Part shown: positions 33,665 to 48,300 of the stretch, piece after piece
Layout: every line of letters begins with the position of its first letter
Numbering within the stretch: the stretch's first letter is position 1
Origin: Sitta carolinensis
Taxonomy: Eukaryota; Chordata; Aves; Passeriformes; Sittidae
Direction of reading: 5' to 3'
Length of the DNA: 64,000 nt
Assembly (NCBI GenBank): GCA_032173965.1
Contig: JAVUNC010000006.1
Location: forward strand, 36,365,870-36,429,869
Program-made: the position numbers and the translations under genes
Notes under the pieces: model-generated
What the model saw: the letters and a program-made list of their open reading frames with translations, nothing else
Database searches by the model: none
What the model was told of the DNA's origin: nothing

Positions 33665-35323
33665 CACCTGTGTCCTTCCTTTGGGTGGCCAACAACAGAG
33701 GCTGTCTCCAAGGGGACGATATCAAAGCCGGTGTATCTGGCACATTCATGGGAATGCTGGCTGTGGTATGGTGGAAGGAACAGGGAAACAGCTGTTAAGC
33801 CCAAAGTCAACACCTCAGCAGCTGGAATCTACCAGCAATTTCAGTTTATGTTACTAATGTTAAAACAAAACTGTAGTCAGTCCTGTTTCAGTTTGCATTA
33901 AAATGTGCTCTTTACTTGCTGCAGAGGTAATAATCATAATAACTATTGCAGATGAGCATTTACAATATTTGCTCTCTCTGTCACATCACATCACCATACA
34001 TAACAACACCCTGACATTGAGAGAAAACAATAGTACATCTCCATTGCCTTTGCACACCCTCATATTAGCCAGGTAAAACATAATTTCCACAAGCTCCTTT
34101 TGATAGAGGTACAGTAGTTGTTGTCTATTTAAATCTGGTAGGTGAAGGAATTAAAGTTAAGTGACATTTTCTAAGTCAGAAAGATTCAGCACCTGTATTT
34201 TTCAATGGCATGCCAGAGCTCTGACTTCTGCCTTGTGCTCCCACAGCTATATTTTATCTCATAACCTGAACAGTAGTGATGAATGTGCTGTGGAATTTGC
34301 TTTGCAAAACAAATATTTAACTTTCTACAGATCACTGAAGACCTGATAAAACTCTTGTCACCTAACTAATTTCCTTCTATTTTTAATTGAAAAATCGTTT
34401 TTATTCTTTTCATCTAAATGTGTGGTTCAAAAAAGAATGGAAAATCATTTACAGTTCTTTTCAAATATCATTCATGCAGATAGGATTCACCAAGTCAGAG
34501 TGTTCAGAGCAAGACTTTGAATGAAAAAAATCCTTTTAAAAAGCATTGGTTATCTCAAAAAGAGGAGTCATATTTATGATTAGTCAAGAGGATCAATGCT
34601 TCCTTCTTGCTTTTGGGTGTGGAGAGGCAAATGGCCAGGAAGGCAGCGCTGGGCTGTGTGTGGGGGTGATGTGGGCAGCTCTGATATCCTGGGTGGTGTT
34701 CCCCTGTGCACAGGCTGGTGATGCAAATTCCATGGTGAGGAAGGGCAGAACAGGAGCCAAGTAAGCACTCCAGAGAGCAAGGGAGTGAGACAGATTGTTG
34801 GTTCTCAGCAAAGACATGGGAATGCTGGCATGAGCTAATTCATCTAGCTCCATTCTCCAAAATGGGAGATAGGAATCCACAAAAGGCTGTTTTTTCTGGT
34901 TTATTGTTTACAGTAATTTCCTATGAGAACTGAAGGATTTCTTAGGTTAGGGAAAAAAATTTAATGTATCACAGTTGCGGAAAAATATATCCAAATAAAA
35001 AAATTGATAGGAAAAGAGAGTCTGAAAATGCCAGTACGAGGAAGGGATTGTACACAGGGTGTTTTATATAGTAGTTTTTCAACTCTTATCAATAAGTTAA
35101 ATAAATATAGTACTAATTTATTGTTTACATTTATTTAGGTCACTCAGTTTATAGCAAGACTCTAATTTGAAAAAAATTGATGTTTTCTTTTACTTCAAGA
35201 TCTTGTAGATTTCAATTTTAAATATTTTATGTATAATGTTTTTCCTCGTCTCATCCCTGGAAAGCAGAGGAGATCTTTTATAAGTCTTGACATACTTAAT
35301 CTTGTTAATCCTGGTATTAAAAA

Positions 35324-35326
<3 letters not shown>
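33665..35326. other. Non-coding stretch after the TG array
   Basis: A GC-elevated patch at about 34,600-34,790 contains an acceptor-like CCCCTGTGCACAG (to 34713) and a donor-like CAA|GTAAGC (34761) that would bound a 47-base exon. There is no supporting frame, so I do not call it. The rest is AT-rich with no recognised elements. Confidence 0.5.

Positions 35327-35358
<32 letters not shown>
35327..35358 (+). repeat. Poly-A run, 32 nt
   Basis: Thirty-two consecutive A, preceded by TATTAAAAAAGC. No AATAAA signal or recognisable retroposon body lies upstream. Probably a simple homopolymer expansion. Confidence 0.9.
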
Positions 35359-35363
<5 letters not shown>

Positions 35364-38300
35364 AATGCAAATTTGAGTGCTAGGAAGTATTAGGAAAGGG
35401 ATTGGATATGAAAAGGAAAACATTGTTATATTACCATATATGTTGTTTAAGTGCCCATAGATACAACATTTAATTAATTTCTGATCATTTTACCCCAGAA
35501 TAGGATATAGTAAAAAAGACAAAGTGCATTAAATAGAGAGAAGGCTGATTAAGGAAACAAATTGTTTCTATATTAAGTACATACAAATAGATTAAGATTA
35601 TACAAGACAGAGAAGACATAAACAAGGGGAGAATTACAGAGATCTAAAGCAGCATTATTTGCCTGGGGAAGGCATGTTTATATGCAATGACTATTCACTG
35701 CTTCCCTAAATACAGGAAGCAATGGAAATCAAATTATGTTTTCATATAGTACGCTCAAACCAAACAACGTTTTGTTTTTTTCCCTACATTAAAAAAAAAA
35801 AAAAAGGTAATAATCTGTGCAATTTGTTGCTAGAGTATTTGCCAACGCCAAAAATTTACATAAATTTTAAAACTCTTTAAGCAGACTCAAAGAAGAATAA
35901 TCTATGAAAGGCTAATAAATATAAGTTAAAACCTGCTACTCAGAAAGACCTGGAACATAAGATCAGATGAAGCTGCAATATTGAACTAAGAAAGTAGGTC
36001 TTTAATAAATTTTGCTGTGTTTCTGTACTGTTCTGTAGAGGAACTACTCTTCTTGCATTTCCCTTGATCAATCCTGAAAGCAAGATACCACATATAAGTT
36101 TTGTTCTACCCAACAAAATTACTTTTTTTCTGGAGTTCAAAAAACCCAAACATCCAAAATGTAGCAAAACTAAATATTTTGATTGTCAGAAAAATGTTGG
36201 CCAGGTTGCAGTGAATTAAGGTTAAAAAGAAATAATAAAAAGGCAAACTCCCTATTTACAAAACAGAAAATCTCATTTTTTTCCCACACCTATTCATATC
36301 TATTTGCAGTCATTACAGGGAAGAACATGCTACTGGTGAGGATACTTAAACACATAATTACACAAAAAATATAGCAGGTAAAGTAGTAAAACAGGCAGAA
36401 TAAAAAAATTAAAAATTAGGCTTATTTTATATTGGACTGCATTTAAAATTTTATTATGACTTTTGGACCAGCTCCATTGAAAAAATTAGAGAATCCCTTC
36501 CTATTGTTTTTGTGATGTTTTATTTTAGGATTATGTTTTTATTCTCCTTGCCTCAGTCAGTTTGCCTAACTTTCATCATCCAGTCATCTAAAATACCAAT
36601 TTACAAGATGTATATTTTAATAAAACAAAGTGAGTTGATTTTTATTAGGCTCAACTCTAAAAAGAAATTATCTTTTCTGCTCACTTTTTCCAGTTAATTA
36701 TCTAATCTCCTTCAAATTCTCAGTTAGCCTGCCTTTTCTGGTGATTGATACAGAACTACCTTGATCTATTAAACTGGGGCACACCTAATCCTAATATCAC
36801 AGCAAAAGGAACTGAATAAGAAAAAAAATAAAGCACAAATCTTCAGAACATGAGGAACAAAACTGATTTTATTGCTTCTAAATATGGTGTTCTAATTGTG
36901 CAAATTTGACTTTGCATTACATCTGTAAAGTCCTAACTACTATAGATCACATTTATACTAATATTGCCACTTTTATTTTGAAAACCTGTTACATAAGTGT
37001 GACATCCACCCTTAAGGGGAAGCAATTTTTTTAAGCTATCTGAAGGTAAACCAAGTGCAGTTGGACAAAGCAGAGGAGCCATTACACAGAAACTGGGAAT
37101 TTTCTTTTACTTGAAAAAAAGCCTTTTTCTTTCCATCTCAGAAAGCTATCATTCATTTCAATGACAAATATTTCCTCTTCCTAAAAAACTTGATTTTTTC
37201 ATAGCCTTAAGCAATCATGGCTGTGATCATGCTACTGAAATAAGGAGATCCTGAAAGACCAGCAGACCGAGAGGTGACTGAGAAGTTGGAGCCATGGCTA
37301 TTTGTCTAGGTAAATACCCTTCTGTTAATAGTATGGAGAGGCAGTGATGATCTGGCACAGTTGGAACTGGATCTGCTTGCTCTGAACACCTGGAAGAGCA
37401 AAGGTGAAGCGTCAGCTATTTAAAGTAATTTGGTGTTATAAAATCCAGAGTGTCATGGGAATGATGCATCGCCTTGGCTTGTCAGACTGGTCCTTCTGTG
37501 GTACAGATTATGTCTGAGTCTGTCTGAGTTTGCTCAGTGTTCGAGATAAGGAAAGACTTTGAATCTTGCTAAAATCCCTTAAGAAACCAGACACCTGAAC
37601 TGCAAACAGATGACATAGCAGCAGCAGCCAATAATTTGGAAGTTTATCTCCCATTTTTACAATTCAGTGGGTGTTTAAACATTGATTTTCTTGAAATTAG
37701 AATCAGGCTACCAGGTTCTAAATTAATTTTTAACTAATGTACAGAAGGAAATGCTCCATTGAATTGCTGCTACTGTATTACTTGTCGTAACACCAACACC
37801 ACCTTCTGCTGTTGCAGAGGCCTCAGTTCAGCAGCCTATCATCCTCCAAACTGCTTGAAATCAATAACACTATATTCAGTCTCTCAGAAAACAGTGAAAA
37901 GTCTGTTAACCTAAACCTCACATAGGGAAAAAAAGAGATGGAATTTTATGTGATTGTTATTTACATGTAAGAGTAAAATAACGGTTGAAAAATACTGTTT
38001 TAAGGCTGAAGGGTTAAAGTTTTGTTTTTTACCTAGGATTTTGTGTCAGAAACTTCCTTTGTTTCATGGACTTTCTGTGGACTCCAAGGTGAGCAAAAAA
38101 TTCTGACCTGCAGCCTGATGCCAAAGTATGAACAAAACCTTTCTTCCTGAAGTTTTCACTTTGCGTAGAGCTGCTGGAATAGAATGTATTAATGTGATGT
38201 TCAGTTTTCCCTCCTTTTCCTTTCATTAAGGGAGTGTGGACATTCAGTAAAGTTTCCAATCAAATGTGCTTGACATTACTGGACTAGGTCAGGAAGTCAT

Positions 38301-40384
38301 AAATTTTGTTAAGTGCCTTCAATGTAGGAGCAATTAGAACCTGATTTTTATTGTTCTTGTTGCGGGCTTTTTAAAATAAAATATTGCAGAAAAGATTCAA
38401 TGGGATGATTTTTATTATACCTAGCTCATCTAGCATTGCTGTCAAGTTAAGTTATAGTTTTAAGAGGAAATCATCAAATAACACATTTACAGTTTGCTAT
38501 GGTAAATCACACCATCATTATTCAGATAGAAAATCTACAATAATAATACTATAATCTCCATTTTCTCTATTAATTCAACTTCTAATATTTCAATGGGAAG
38601 AGAAATAACAGCCAATACATATCCAGTACATAAAAGAGAGTTTGTATGCAGCTGCTCCATGTTCTATTTAAAAGTAAAGCAGCTTCAGTACAATCTGTTG
38701 CATGTTCCCATAGCTATAAATGTGAAAGCAAACACAGTTGCATATCAACAGGTTAGGACATCAGACTGCATTGACCCTTTGAGGTCAACGAAAATAATGA
38801 GTTCAGTGGTGTTTTCAGTTGGATTCTGGGTGTATGTACCTATTCACCACAGATGTGTATTTCAACTGCAGAACTAAACAAAAGTATTTACAGCTAAAGA
38901 TAACATCCTTAAGGCCTGACTACTTTGCTTTCATTTACTAACCAAAACTTGCTTAGTTTGGTTGAGGAGGCTTTTACACAGCTTTGCTGTCATTTGAGTA
39001 AAATAGAAACAAAAATTATCTTAAAACTTTTTTGCATCCTTGGATAATTTCAAAAAAGAGTCTGGTGGCTCATGTATGGCTTCAATTATGTAAAAAATAT
39101 ATTTAGTTTGTGTGAGTCAATAATTTGAAACAATCATGTTTAGAAATTGAAATTAACATAATGAACAGAAAAAAATGTGTCTTCTAATCTTGATATTGTT
39201 TTAGGTTGAATACATTTCCTTGTTGACATTTGAATTTTTTGCTGGTTGAAGTTTAAGTTACAACAATGAAGGCCTATTTGTTTCGGGTTTAAATTTCTCT
39301 TTGTTTAATATAGCTGTCAAGTCATGAGAAAAAGTCAGATCATATAAGTAACATTTTTAAACAAAAAATGTTTTACAAAGTGGTTAAATTTCGTTTGTTT
39401 TCGCTTCAAAAAAGAATGGCTTATTTCATATTTGCAAATCCATGAGCAAAAAATTTTGTACCTGATTTGCTTTATTTGTAAAGGCAAGATGAAGCAAACT
39501 ATTTCCTGCTGATGTTCACAGAAAGCATATCTCCTGGTTTCCCAAACCATTGGAGAGAATAGGTTCTAAAAAGCTAGTTTAAAGTACCTGCAGAAGTAAG
39601 AGTTTTTCTTCTAGTTTTCTGTTTCACCTGATAACCTTTCTAAATGCTCTGACAAAATGCAGGCTTAACTGTAAATTTTGTGTCTATTCAGAATGATTCT
39701 CTTGAAAGAGCCAAGAAATAGTCCTGGTCAAAGAAATCTTGAGGGGATCATATTTGGTTGAAATTAATGATTCATCTAAAACTACATTTCTTATATATGG
39801 GATGCAATTTGCAAAATTTCATTTTGAGGGGGAAAAAACATTATCACAACGCTAAAAAAACTCATTTTACCATTTTCATAACAATTAAGTTTTGCTGTTG
39901 ATTTTACTACTTACATTTTCTATTTCTATTGTGGATTTTTTTTCCCCACTCTGTAAATTACGCCACTTTAAAAGTTTAACCAGACACAGGAATTTTCCCT
40001 CCTTTATGTCCCTGTTAAAACTTCCCTTCCTGGAGGGTTTGGAGTCTGGAAGATTTGTTATACATTGCATTTTTTTTCCAAAATAGAACTTCTAGCCCCT
40101 CCAGAGCTCTAAGGGTTGATTTTCTAAAAGCTCTCGATTGTTCAATTCAGTTTTCATGTAAAAGATTGCTCATTCTGCAAGAGGCTCTCTCAAAGTGTCC
40201 AGTGCTTGGTGTCCCTGCAACAGAGGTGTACAGACCAACTGAGGAGGTCGTAGGTATATATATCAGGCAATTCAGGACAGACCTGGCTGTCCAAACCAAA
40301 AAGCTTACACTTCCACAGTGATGACCTGGTTCTGTGGGGTTTCTTTAAAGTAGAACAGGAAATCTGCCCACCTCAGCATAAAGA
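35359..40384. other. AT-rich non-coding stretch, no gene seen
   Basis: No frame exceeds about 95 codons. A run of about 15 A lies near 35,791-35,805. A small GTCTGAGTCTGTCTGAGT duplication lies at about 37,514-37,531. No CpG islands or recognised repeats. Confidence 0.6.
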
Positions 40385-40450
40385 AAGTGAGGTTGGACCA
40401 GATGACCCCACCATGGTCTCTCCCAACCTTACCCTCTCTGTGATTCAGAG
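40385..40450 (+). mobile_element. CR1 3'-end fragment
   Basis: GAGGTTGGACCAGATGACC followed by TCTCTCCCAACCTTACCCT and TCTGTGATTCAG is the standard CR1 3'-terminal order: GGTTGGAC-x-GATGACC, TCCCTTCCAACC, ATTCTGTGATTC. Sequence 5' of it is not clearly CR1, so this is a strongly 5'-truncated copy, as is usual when CR1 reverse transcription aborts early. Confidence 0.75.
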
Positions 40451-42061
40451 AAAGCAACAAACTGATTTTCCCTCCAGGAGGATGCTCAGGGCTGGAGGTC
40501 AGGTATGGCAGGTACGTGCCACTGGGACATAGGTGTGAGCGGCATTTCTGATGTGTTCCTGGCCACAGAGTCCCCATCTTGGCTAATTATTGTTGAGTGA
40601 TTGCTGAGCTGGGGAACACTTAGTGCTTCCAGCCCCGACTGACTTTTAGTGTGCTGCTGTGAGGACTCTAGCTGTCTCAATGCTCCCTGCAAGGGAACAT
40701 GTGCACCCATTTTTTAAAGTCACCTAAATCTTTACAGACCTTTGGTAAAAATAAAACTCCAGCTGAGTTAGAGGACATTTAGGGCAGGACTATCAAAAAT
40801 AAAGTTGTTTAACAAAGATAATCTCCTGTTCAGATATCACTGTGTGCTATTTTGTAGTGAAACTGTTGAATTTTAATTACTTTACAAATCTGAAAAAAAA
40901 TTTGCTGGCTTGATTTTCAAAGTTATCTGTATTTATAGTTTCAATTAACTTCACTGCTTATATACTATTGTTTATGCTAAGTATTCTTCATAGCAATTAA
41001 ATTTATGTGTTCCACATAGTCTCTTAAGGTTGTTTTTTTTTTATTTTTTTTATTTTGTTTTTATTTGTTCCATGGAGATCTATAGTTGTTTAAGGAAAGA
41101 GTTAATTTTACATTACTTCATATGGCTCATTGTTTTGATTGTTGCTGCATATTTCCAACAACAAATCCAGGCTTTTTTGAAAGTTTTGTTGTAACTGACT
41201 GCCAGCATCTGAAAGAGCATTTCAGGACTTGTGCTTGAGATGTATATACTTTTTCCAGGCCAGTTGAGTAATGAAAACATATTTATTTCCAGCCTCTCGA
41301 ATGGTGTACAGCATAATTAACTATGATGCAGATTTCCAGGTTAATTAGAACAAACTATGGTACCAAACTAATTGGACACAAAAGTACCTCAGAAGAGCAA
41401 TATGCAAGTTTATCACTTGTGTTTCATAAAAGTGACATGAAAGTGGTATGAATACAGTATATATATAAAAATTTAGGAAAACAGTTAAGATGATCTTCAA
41501 GGCAATATGAATTTCTGTCAGTTCATCTCAGAATCAACTGGATCTTTGCCTTATTTGAGTCAAGACTCCTTCCCCTGAAGTGTAGCTTCCCACCAACCTC
41601 ATGTCACACATTTCCTTATACCATCTTCTCCTTAGGGAGGAAAACCTTTCCCTATAGCTACTTGGATTTTCATGAATCCACTGACACATACTCTCAAGAT
41701 TTTATGACATCTGCTATTTGTCCTAAAAATTTCTGGAGTCATACTAAATGTTATGAGTTGCAGCTTTCTTAGAAGGAGAAAAGCATGCACAGAAGTCTGA
41801 GAATTCTGTTGTCCTAAAATGGGAAGGGGAAGGGAATTTCCTTAATAATACAAAGATATTTCTATCTTGTTACTTTCTCTTCATTTGCCATCCCTATTTT
41901 TGTTATCTCATTACAAACAGAAAATTTTGTGTGAATAAAGGTAATGAAGAATTATATTTACATTCCCTTCAAAATGCAGCCTAAATCTTTCTCTGATTCT
42001 GAGAAATATTTTGGGAGTTGACTTCTGAGACACAGTGCACAGCAGAGGAAAAACTCAGATG
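40451..42061. other. AT-rich non-coding stretch, no gene seen
   Basis: No frame over 75 codons is plausible. A T-rich block lies at about 41,032-41,070. A GGGAAGGGGAAGGG purine patch lies near 41,820. Confidence 0.6.
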
Positions 42062-42382
42062 GGTTTAATTTTTACAGGCCTGTTAGTCTCACTTCAGTGA
42101 CTGTTAAAGTCATGGAGAAAATTATTCTGGGGGGTATTGAAAAATGCCTGAAGGACAACAGTCATCAGTCAGCACAGCTTCATGAGGGGAAAGTCCTGCT
42201 TATAAAACCTAATTTCCTTTTATGACAGGGTAACTCACCTAGCTGGTCAAGGAAAGCCAGTTGATGCAATCTTTAGTTATATCCTCCTGAACAAAATGTC
42301 CAGCCTTTAGCTGCATAAAAACATCATGTGATAGGTGAGCAAGTGGTTCATGGGTAGGGTGCAAAGGGTTACACTGAATGCT
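42062..42382 (+). mobile_element. CR1 LINE fragment from the RT domain, with a deletion
   Basis: The segment follows CR1 ORF2 in order: TACAGGCCTGTTAGTCTCAC (Y-R-P-V-S-L-T), GTCATGGAGAAAATTATTCT (V-M-E-x-I-I-L), a GGTATTGAAAAATGCCTGAA equivalent, CAGCTTCATGAGGGGAAAGT (the H-G-F-x-x-G-K-S-C-L region), GACAGGGTAACTCACCTAG, ATGTCCAGC, and GTGAGCAAGTGGTTCATGG with GGTTACACTGAATG. Between about 42274 and 42282 the piece that normally encodes the D-F-S-K-A-F-D-T-V RT motif, which carries a catalytic Asp, is missing. No CR1 3' end follows. The copy is broken at both ends, non-functional and old. Confidence 0.88.
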
Positions 42383-45300
42383 GCCATCCAGGCACTTCCT
42401 GTGCAAGTGAGAAAGTGGTAGAAATTTTCTTGTTATTCAAAGAATGGCTACAACAGAAGCAAGTTCCTTCTTTGGGTATGTCAAAATTCTCAAAGTAAAG
42501 ATGGCAAATATAATTTTACTTTTTCTACTTCAGTACCAAACCAGAAACTAGTTGTGAAGAGTGGAAGGTGGCTAGCACCTCTTCCATCTCGGGCAATCAA
42601 TCTCTCTTTACAGATGCATTTCCAGGGATCTGGCATAATTTGTCTGTTTTTCATGAAGAGGAGAACACCATATTATTCCAAGATCCCTCCGTTAAAAGGC
42701 TTAATCATTATATTTCTTTGATTTCAAATATGAGTTATTGCCAGTTTTTCTAATTTGATCTGGGCTACAAACAGAGTGCTAGAACAGGAAAACACATCAA
42801 AACCAAAATAAACCTGAAATATCTTTTAAATCTTAGCACCTATGATAATATTTGTGATCTTTACAGTGGGAACTGTCTCATGTTCTTCCAACAATCCCAT
42901 GTCCTCACACCTTTAATGATAATGGTTCTGAAAAAATTAGAAATGGCCTGAACAGTAGTGGGGTCTGCTCATGCTTAAAAACGGAAGCTATACAGTCCAT
43001 AACTGCAGTTCAACTGTAACCTGAGACTGCTTATACCCAGTCAGACATGAAATGAGATTGTAAACTCCTGAACCCTTGACAACAATGTCATTCCCATTGA
43101 TCTTATCACCAGTTAAACAATTCTTGCTGGGAATTAATTGTCAAAAAAAATCCAAGTAGAGAAAAAGCTGTCGTGCATGCAGTTGTTATAGACAGATTAA
43201 GAAATATTTTCCCCACACGTGCCATTGAATCTGCACTTGTAAGGCTAAATATAAAATGTTTTGACATTTTTGGACTTTTCCCTAAAATGACTCGCAGCTA
43301 ACTAAAGGAGACAATTCTGTAAACTTTACATTTCTGATATGTTCTTTTCTAAGTTTCAAGAAGTTTATAGAAAAACATATACTTGATTTGATAAGCTAAA
43401 AATGTGCATATAATGAAATTATCTGGAAATATCTGTAATGGACTGTTGTTGCAGAGGTTACATTCACTAACGGGGCTTACCAGTTGTTAGTATGTATTGA
43501 TAAATGAGAGGATTAAAAGGGACACCAGGCAGTATGGCATCCATACCAACAGACACTCTTCTGTTCTCTGCAAAGGTAAAAATCGAGCTAAAATGCTGAA
43601 AGTGAAAACCCTAAAAGTGATAAAAGTCATTGTTGCTGTGTCTCTTCTTTTTATGGCAAATGCTGAGTTTTTAAACATTAAATAAACAAATTTATTGTGC
43701 AATGTCCTGGAGAGATAGACAACAGGACCAAGCTTCTCAACAATCAAGACTGTGATTTGGGTAGACACAAGGGAGAACAAATAGATTAGGCACCTCATGT
43801 AGTCAATAAGAAAAACAGAGAGAAAAATAAAACAAAAACCCTGCCTTTTTCTCTTCACTTCTAGGCCTGAAGTCTCAAGATTTTTCCATGTTTATTTAAT
43901 CTTTTCCTTTGAAATGGTGCTTTGGGTGTGGAATAGAAATGAACATCTTTATATTTATTTATCATTATGGAGCGATAGTCTGACTGACACTCTGAAAAGG
44001 TAGACTGGAATTCAAGTTCTTGTCAGTCTGTGGATATCCAGATCAGCATTTTCCAACATACTAAGAAAATGAACTGTTTATAAAAGTGGTAGATTGTATC
44101 TTGCTGCTTTCAAATCAAGTGCATGTTTTACTGAAATTGTATAATTGACATAGGCTCTCGGTCAATGATAAGTAATTAAAATCCTTAAATTATAGCATGC
44201 AGACAGTCTAATAACCAACTCTTGCCTTAAAAAGCTGGTGTCAAGAGTCTTTGACTTGTAGGTCAACTGCTAATCTTTATTAGAGTTTTCAATAGACTAT
44301 GATTTCACTTTCATTGTTTTTTTCTCTCTCTGTTCACATTGTATTGATACATTATTATGTTTTCCTGATTCCGGATTTTTTCATTTCACAGAGTGGATAG
44401 AACTGTTCTTGAGACTTATCATTGCACTTGGAGTCCTTTTCATATATTGATAACTTGTCTGGCATAATTGTGATGGAAGGAGATTGTTTTTCTGACCTTT
44501 TCTTTCTTTTCAGTCCTGTTCATGCATGCATTTTCTTTTCTTGCATTGCAGTAATATCTGCAAGCTAGTAAATGTCCTTGAGCTTACTGTTTGTTAATTA
44601 ATGCCTTACTAGACAACTTATTGGTTTTGTATTTATATAGTATTAGCACGTTTCTTCCTCTTCACTTCATTACAGATCATATTTATACGAATTCTGGATG
44701 GCTGCCTAGTATTGTTTTGCTGTATGTACAGAAATAACAGAAAGATCTGTGTAGGCCTTTACAGATGGAAATGGTCAGATCATATGAAATCAATTGCAAA
44801 GATCATATTGGAAATCTAAGTCAGATGATTCTTCTAGAAATTGGCAATATTTTGCTTGCTAGAAATGAACTTCAACTTTCCTCTTATTAAGTGCATTTGA
44901 TTGTTTGGAAGGACTGCAAGAACTGTAAAGGCATATATAACTATCAGCTGAACTTCAGGTACAGGCTTGGGGTCTGGTGATAGGGTGGAGAAAAGGCTGC
45001 AGCAGGCAGTGCATTGTTGAATATGGGAATATTATGAACTACAGTACACCTCACATATTGTTTGTTTTTACCTACATTTTGCTACTAAGAACAGTTAGGA
45101 AGGTCACAGACAAAAAAGCAGACCAGGTCTTGGTGTTTTCTTTATTTTCTCCCACCCATTATGCCCTACAATCAGAAAGTAGTAAGGCACTTCTCCAGCA
45201 CAAAAAGGATATCTTTAAAAAAGAAGCCCCAAACACCCAATCAACCCTGTGTAAAATTTCTGTGATCCTTTCTATATATTTATATCTCAACGATTTCACT

Positions 45301-48300
45301 TTCCTGTAAAATCTCAAGTTAGCTGTCCTCCCACTGTGCTGGGGAGTGAAGTGTGTCAAGTGAAGCATCTCCAAGCCCCAGAAGAAAATGCTATCTTTGT
45401 AAGCTTCTCTGCAAGACATCCTCCTGATAGGATAGTTCCCTTTCATCCTCTCACTTAGTCTGCAGCAGTTTTCCCACCCAGTCTGCCCCTTTTCATGTTT
45501 TATTTTCTCAAGACTTTCCCATTTTTGTCCTTAACCTATGAGCACTTTTTCCAGATGTGTGGAAAACACTGCCTTTTCAGAACACAGTTTTGAAAACAAA
45601 AACATTCCAGGGGCTAATTTCTCTCAGAACATTGATGTCTTTGTGTGAGTAGATACCAGATGAGTTCAGAAGCTTGGGGGAGGCCTCTCCTTTCAGCCTT
45701 CCTGGTAATATGAGTCAAAACTCTATATACTCAGCATGAAGAGGAAACCTGCTTCCTCTAGCACCGGATGGGGCAGAAAAATATCTGCAGCTGAGCTGAT
45801 ATAATTCCTTATGGTGGTTTAGTTGTTTATTTTGCGATTTTGCTGTTTCATAATTTGGTAAATTCTGTAATTATTACAAGATGTGTAATGCTTTGAATTC
45901 CTCTTAGCAAAATGCTTGAAGCTGATTTCAGTGAGAGATTACAAATTTGGAGACAGAACTGAGTCCTTTGATTTGACCTGTCTTCTCTGATGGGGAGACA
46001 TATCCCCTGTAAATAAAGTAGTAGCTATTGAGGCTGCTGACGATCATGGCCCGTGATCTCCAGGTACAATGCTTTTTAGTAAGCTAATATTTTATCTATA
46101 GTGAAAGAGGTTGGGAAGATGAGGGCACTAAGAGGAATGGATGAGGTATATGTAGACAGTAGCATGAAGTTTGAGAATGCCAGTAAGATGAAACCACATG
46201 TTCAGAGATGCCTTCAGACAAAACCTACTAATAAAAACATGTGTGTTAGGAATTTCTCTTGGAACTCTGAACATGCTGGAGAAAATGTAGTCTTCAAATG
46301 AAATTAAATTAAAGAATCTTAATTATTGACTGTTTTGCTATATGTGAAGCTGCTTTCTAAGGCCTTTTAGTTCATATTTGCTTTGAAGCTGTTGACTTTC
46401 CCTGAAAGCTAATCTAAGCCCTTTTTTTTTATTCAAACAGCTCAAATATTTTCAGATTATTTCTTAGAACTTTTATGACAGAGCCTAAAATGGCTTTTGG
46501 CTGTGTTAACACACATCCAGGAAATATCTAATGGCTCAAGCCCAGTGCAGCTGCTGTAGAGAAGATGCTCATAATCTTAAACATCTTGGAAAGATACATG
46601 CTGTAGTAATGGATCATGACAGCTAAAAACAAGGTCCTTTCCGGTCTCTGTCATTATTCAGACTTAACACTACTTGAATAATGTCAGGAATTATTTGTGA
46701 GTAATTTAGTTCACAACTGACTCAAATACTGACTGAATACACTCTTTCTACTTGTGATCCACCTAGCAGAGACATTAAGAAAATGTAGAGAGTATTTTCT
46801 TTTCAACAGGTTTTTCTGAATGCATGTGAAAATTATTGGTTTCTAAGAAATGTTTTAAAACTAATAGGACAAATATATTAAGTAGCATATATATCGTCAG
46901 TTTTTTATCCCAAACTTAATATTTTGACAAAATGGAATTGACTTTCCTGCACATTCATTCCTTGATCACAACCCTGACAACGACTGTAAATTGCAGCCTT
47001 TTGTAGTTAGATGAATAGGATGAAATCTAAATAAAATACAGTGTATTCCTGCAAGTTGTCAACTATTCATGAGAGAATAATTATCTTTAGTCTTAATCAG
47101 CTTGGATCCAAAAAGAAGCATCAATTGTATTAAACCCATTGTTCTATGCTATGTACAAACTTATACAGTACATGTTCATTTGAATTTAATTTGTATTATC
47201 TAAAAGATTTTTCCTCATGGGTACACAAAAGACAGGGTGAAAATTTTTCTTTGATTATACATTTACATTTACATTTATGTCATTGCGTGTCCTTTGGATT
47301 TTTAGTTTGAACCTGAGACCTGCCTTTTGTCCTCAGAGGTTTTGGGGTTACTGTTAGTACTGCACATGAATGAAATGCAGGAGATACTTTAACAGTGACA
47401 GTAAGGGTGAGTGACATTTGCTTAGGTTAAACTACTCAAGTTTGTCTTGTCAATTGTAAACTTTGATTCATTCCTCTCCACAGATGAGAGACAGATTTAT
47501 ATACTGTTACTATCAGATCAATATGCATTAAAGACCGTCAGTTAAAAAAAAGAGTAAGAAACAATTTGTGTAATTGGCTCGCTTAGGACTACAAATGGAA
47601 TTATGGCAGGTTGAAGTTTCACTGGCATAAATTATCCACTTTCTTACAGATTATTAAGCATAAAAGAAAAATAATCTAATGTCACTACAGGCTCACTTGA
47701 AGAATTTAAAATTCTTTCCCAGGATGATTTTCCTGGCATCTATTTAAGCAATTTTCAAGTAGTGCTTATTCTTTAAAAAATCCACCACTGCAGTTACTTC
47801 TGAAAAAGGTTTCACTTGAGGATGTTTTTAATTTCTAGTCATGTTCATCATGTCTTGTCTGAGAAATTAAAACTGTGGGGGTTTCCCCCTTTCACTCAAT
47901 TAGGCTATTTATTGTCTTTTAAAGGATTAAAATGTGGTTTGCTGGTTTAATATTCTTTAAAAGGTGTGTCTTGAATGAGATATGCATTTTATCAGTGTTT
48001 TCACATCCTAAAAGAAATACATTCTGATTTCCTGGGATTCCTTCAGAAAAGCAAGCACTTACCCTTATTTTATCTACATTTATGAAAAAGTGGTTATCAG
48101 GAATAAGAAGGAACAGTTTTTGGAAGAATTATTAGGAATGTGCTACAAGATCACAACGATTAATCTGTGGGTTGATAGATTTCCCCTGGTTTTCCTTTTC
48201 AGATGAGTTGCTGCCTGTGAAGTAGATAGAAGCTGCTTTGCCAAAAGGCCTTGTTAGAGTCTTATAGTTCATAGATTTTTATAGTTTAATAGTTTGTTAC

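Noticed and set aside
32477..33667. 396-codon minus-strand open frame (and overlapping 372-codon and + strand frames)
   Set aside because: It is the translation of the TG array (His/Thr on -, Cys/Val on +); a dinucleotide repeat keeps all frames open without selection.
34714..34760. 47-base mini-exon bounded by acceptor- and donor-like sites
   Set aside because: Weak sites, no continuing frame and no partner exons; expected by chance at this frequency.
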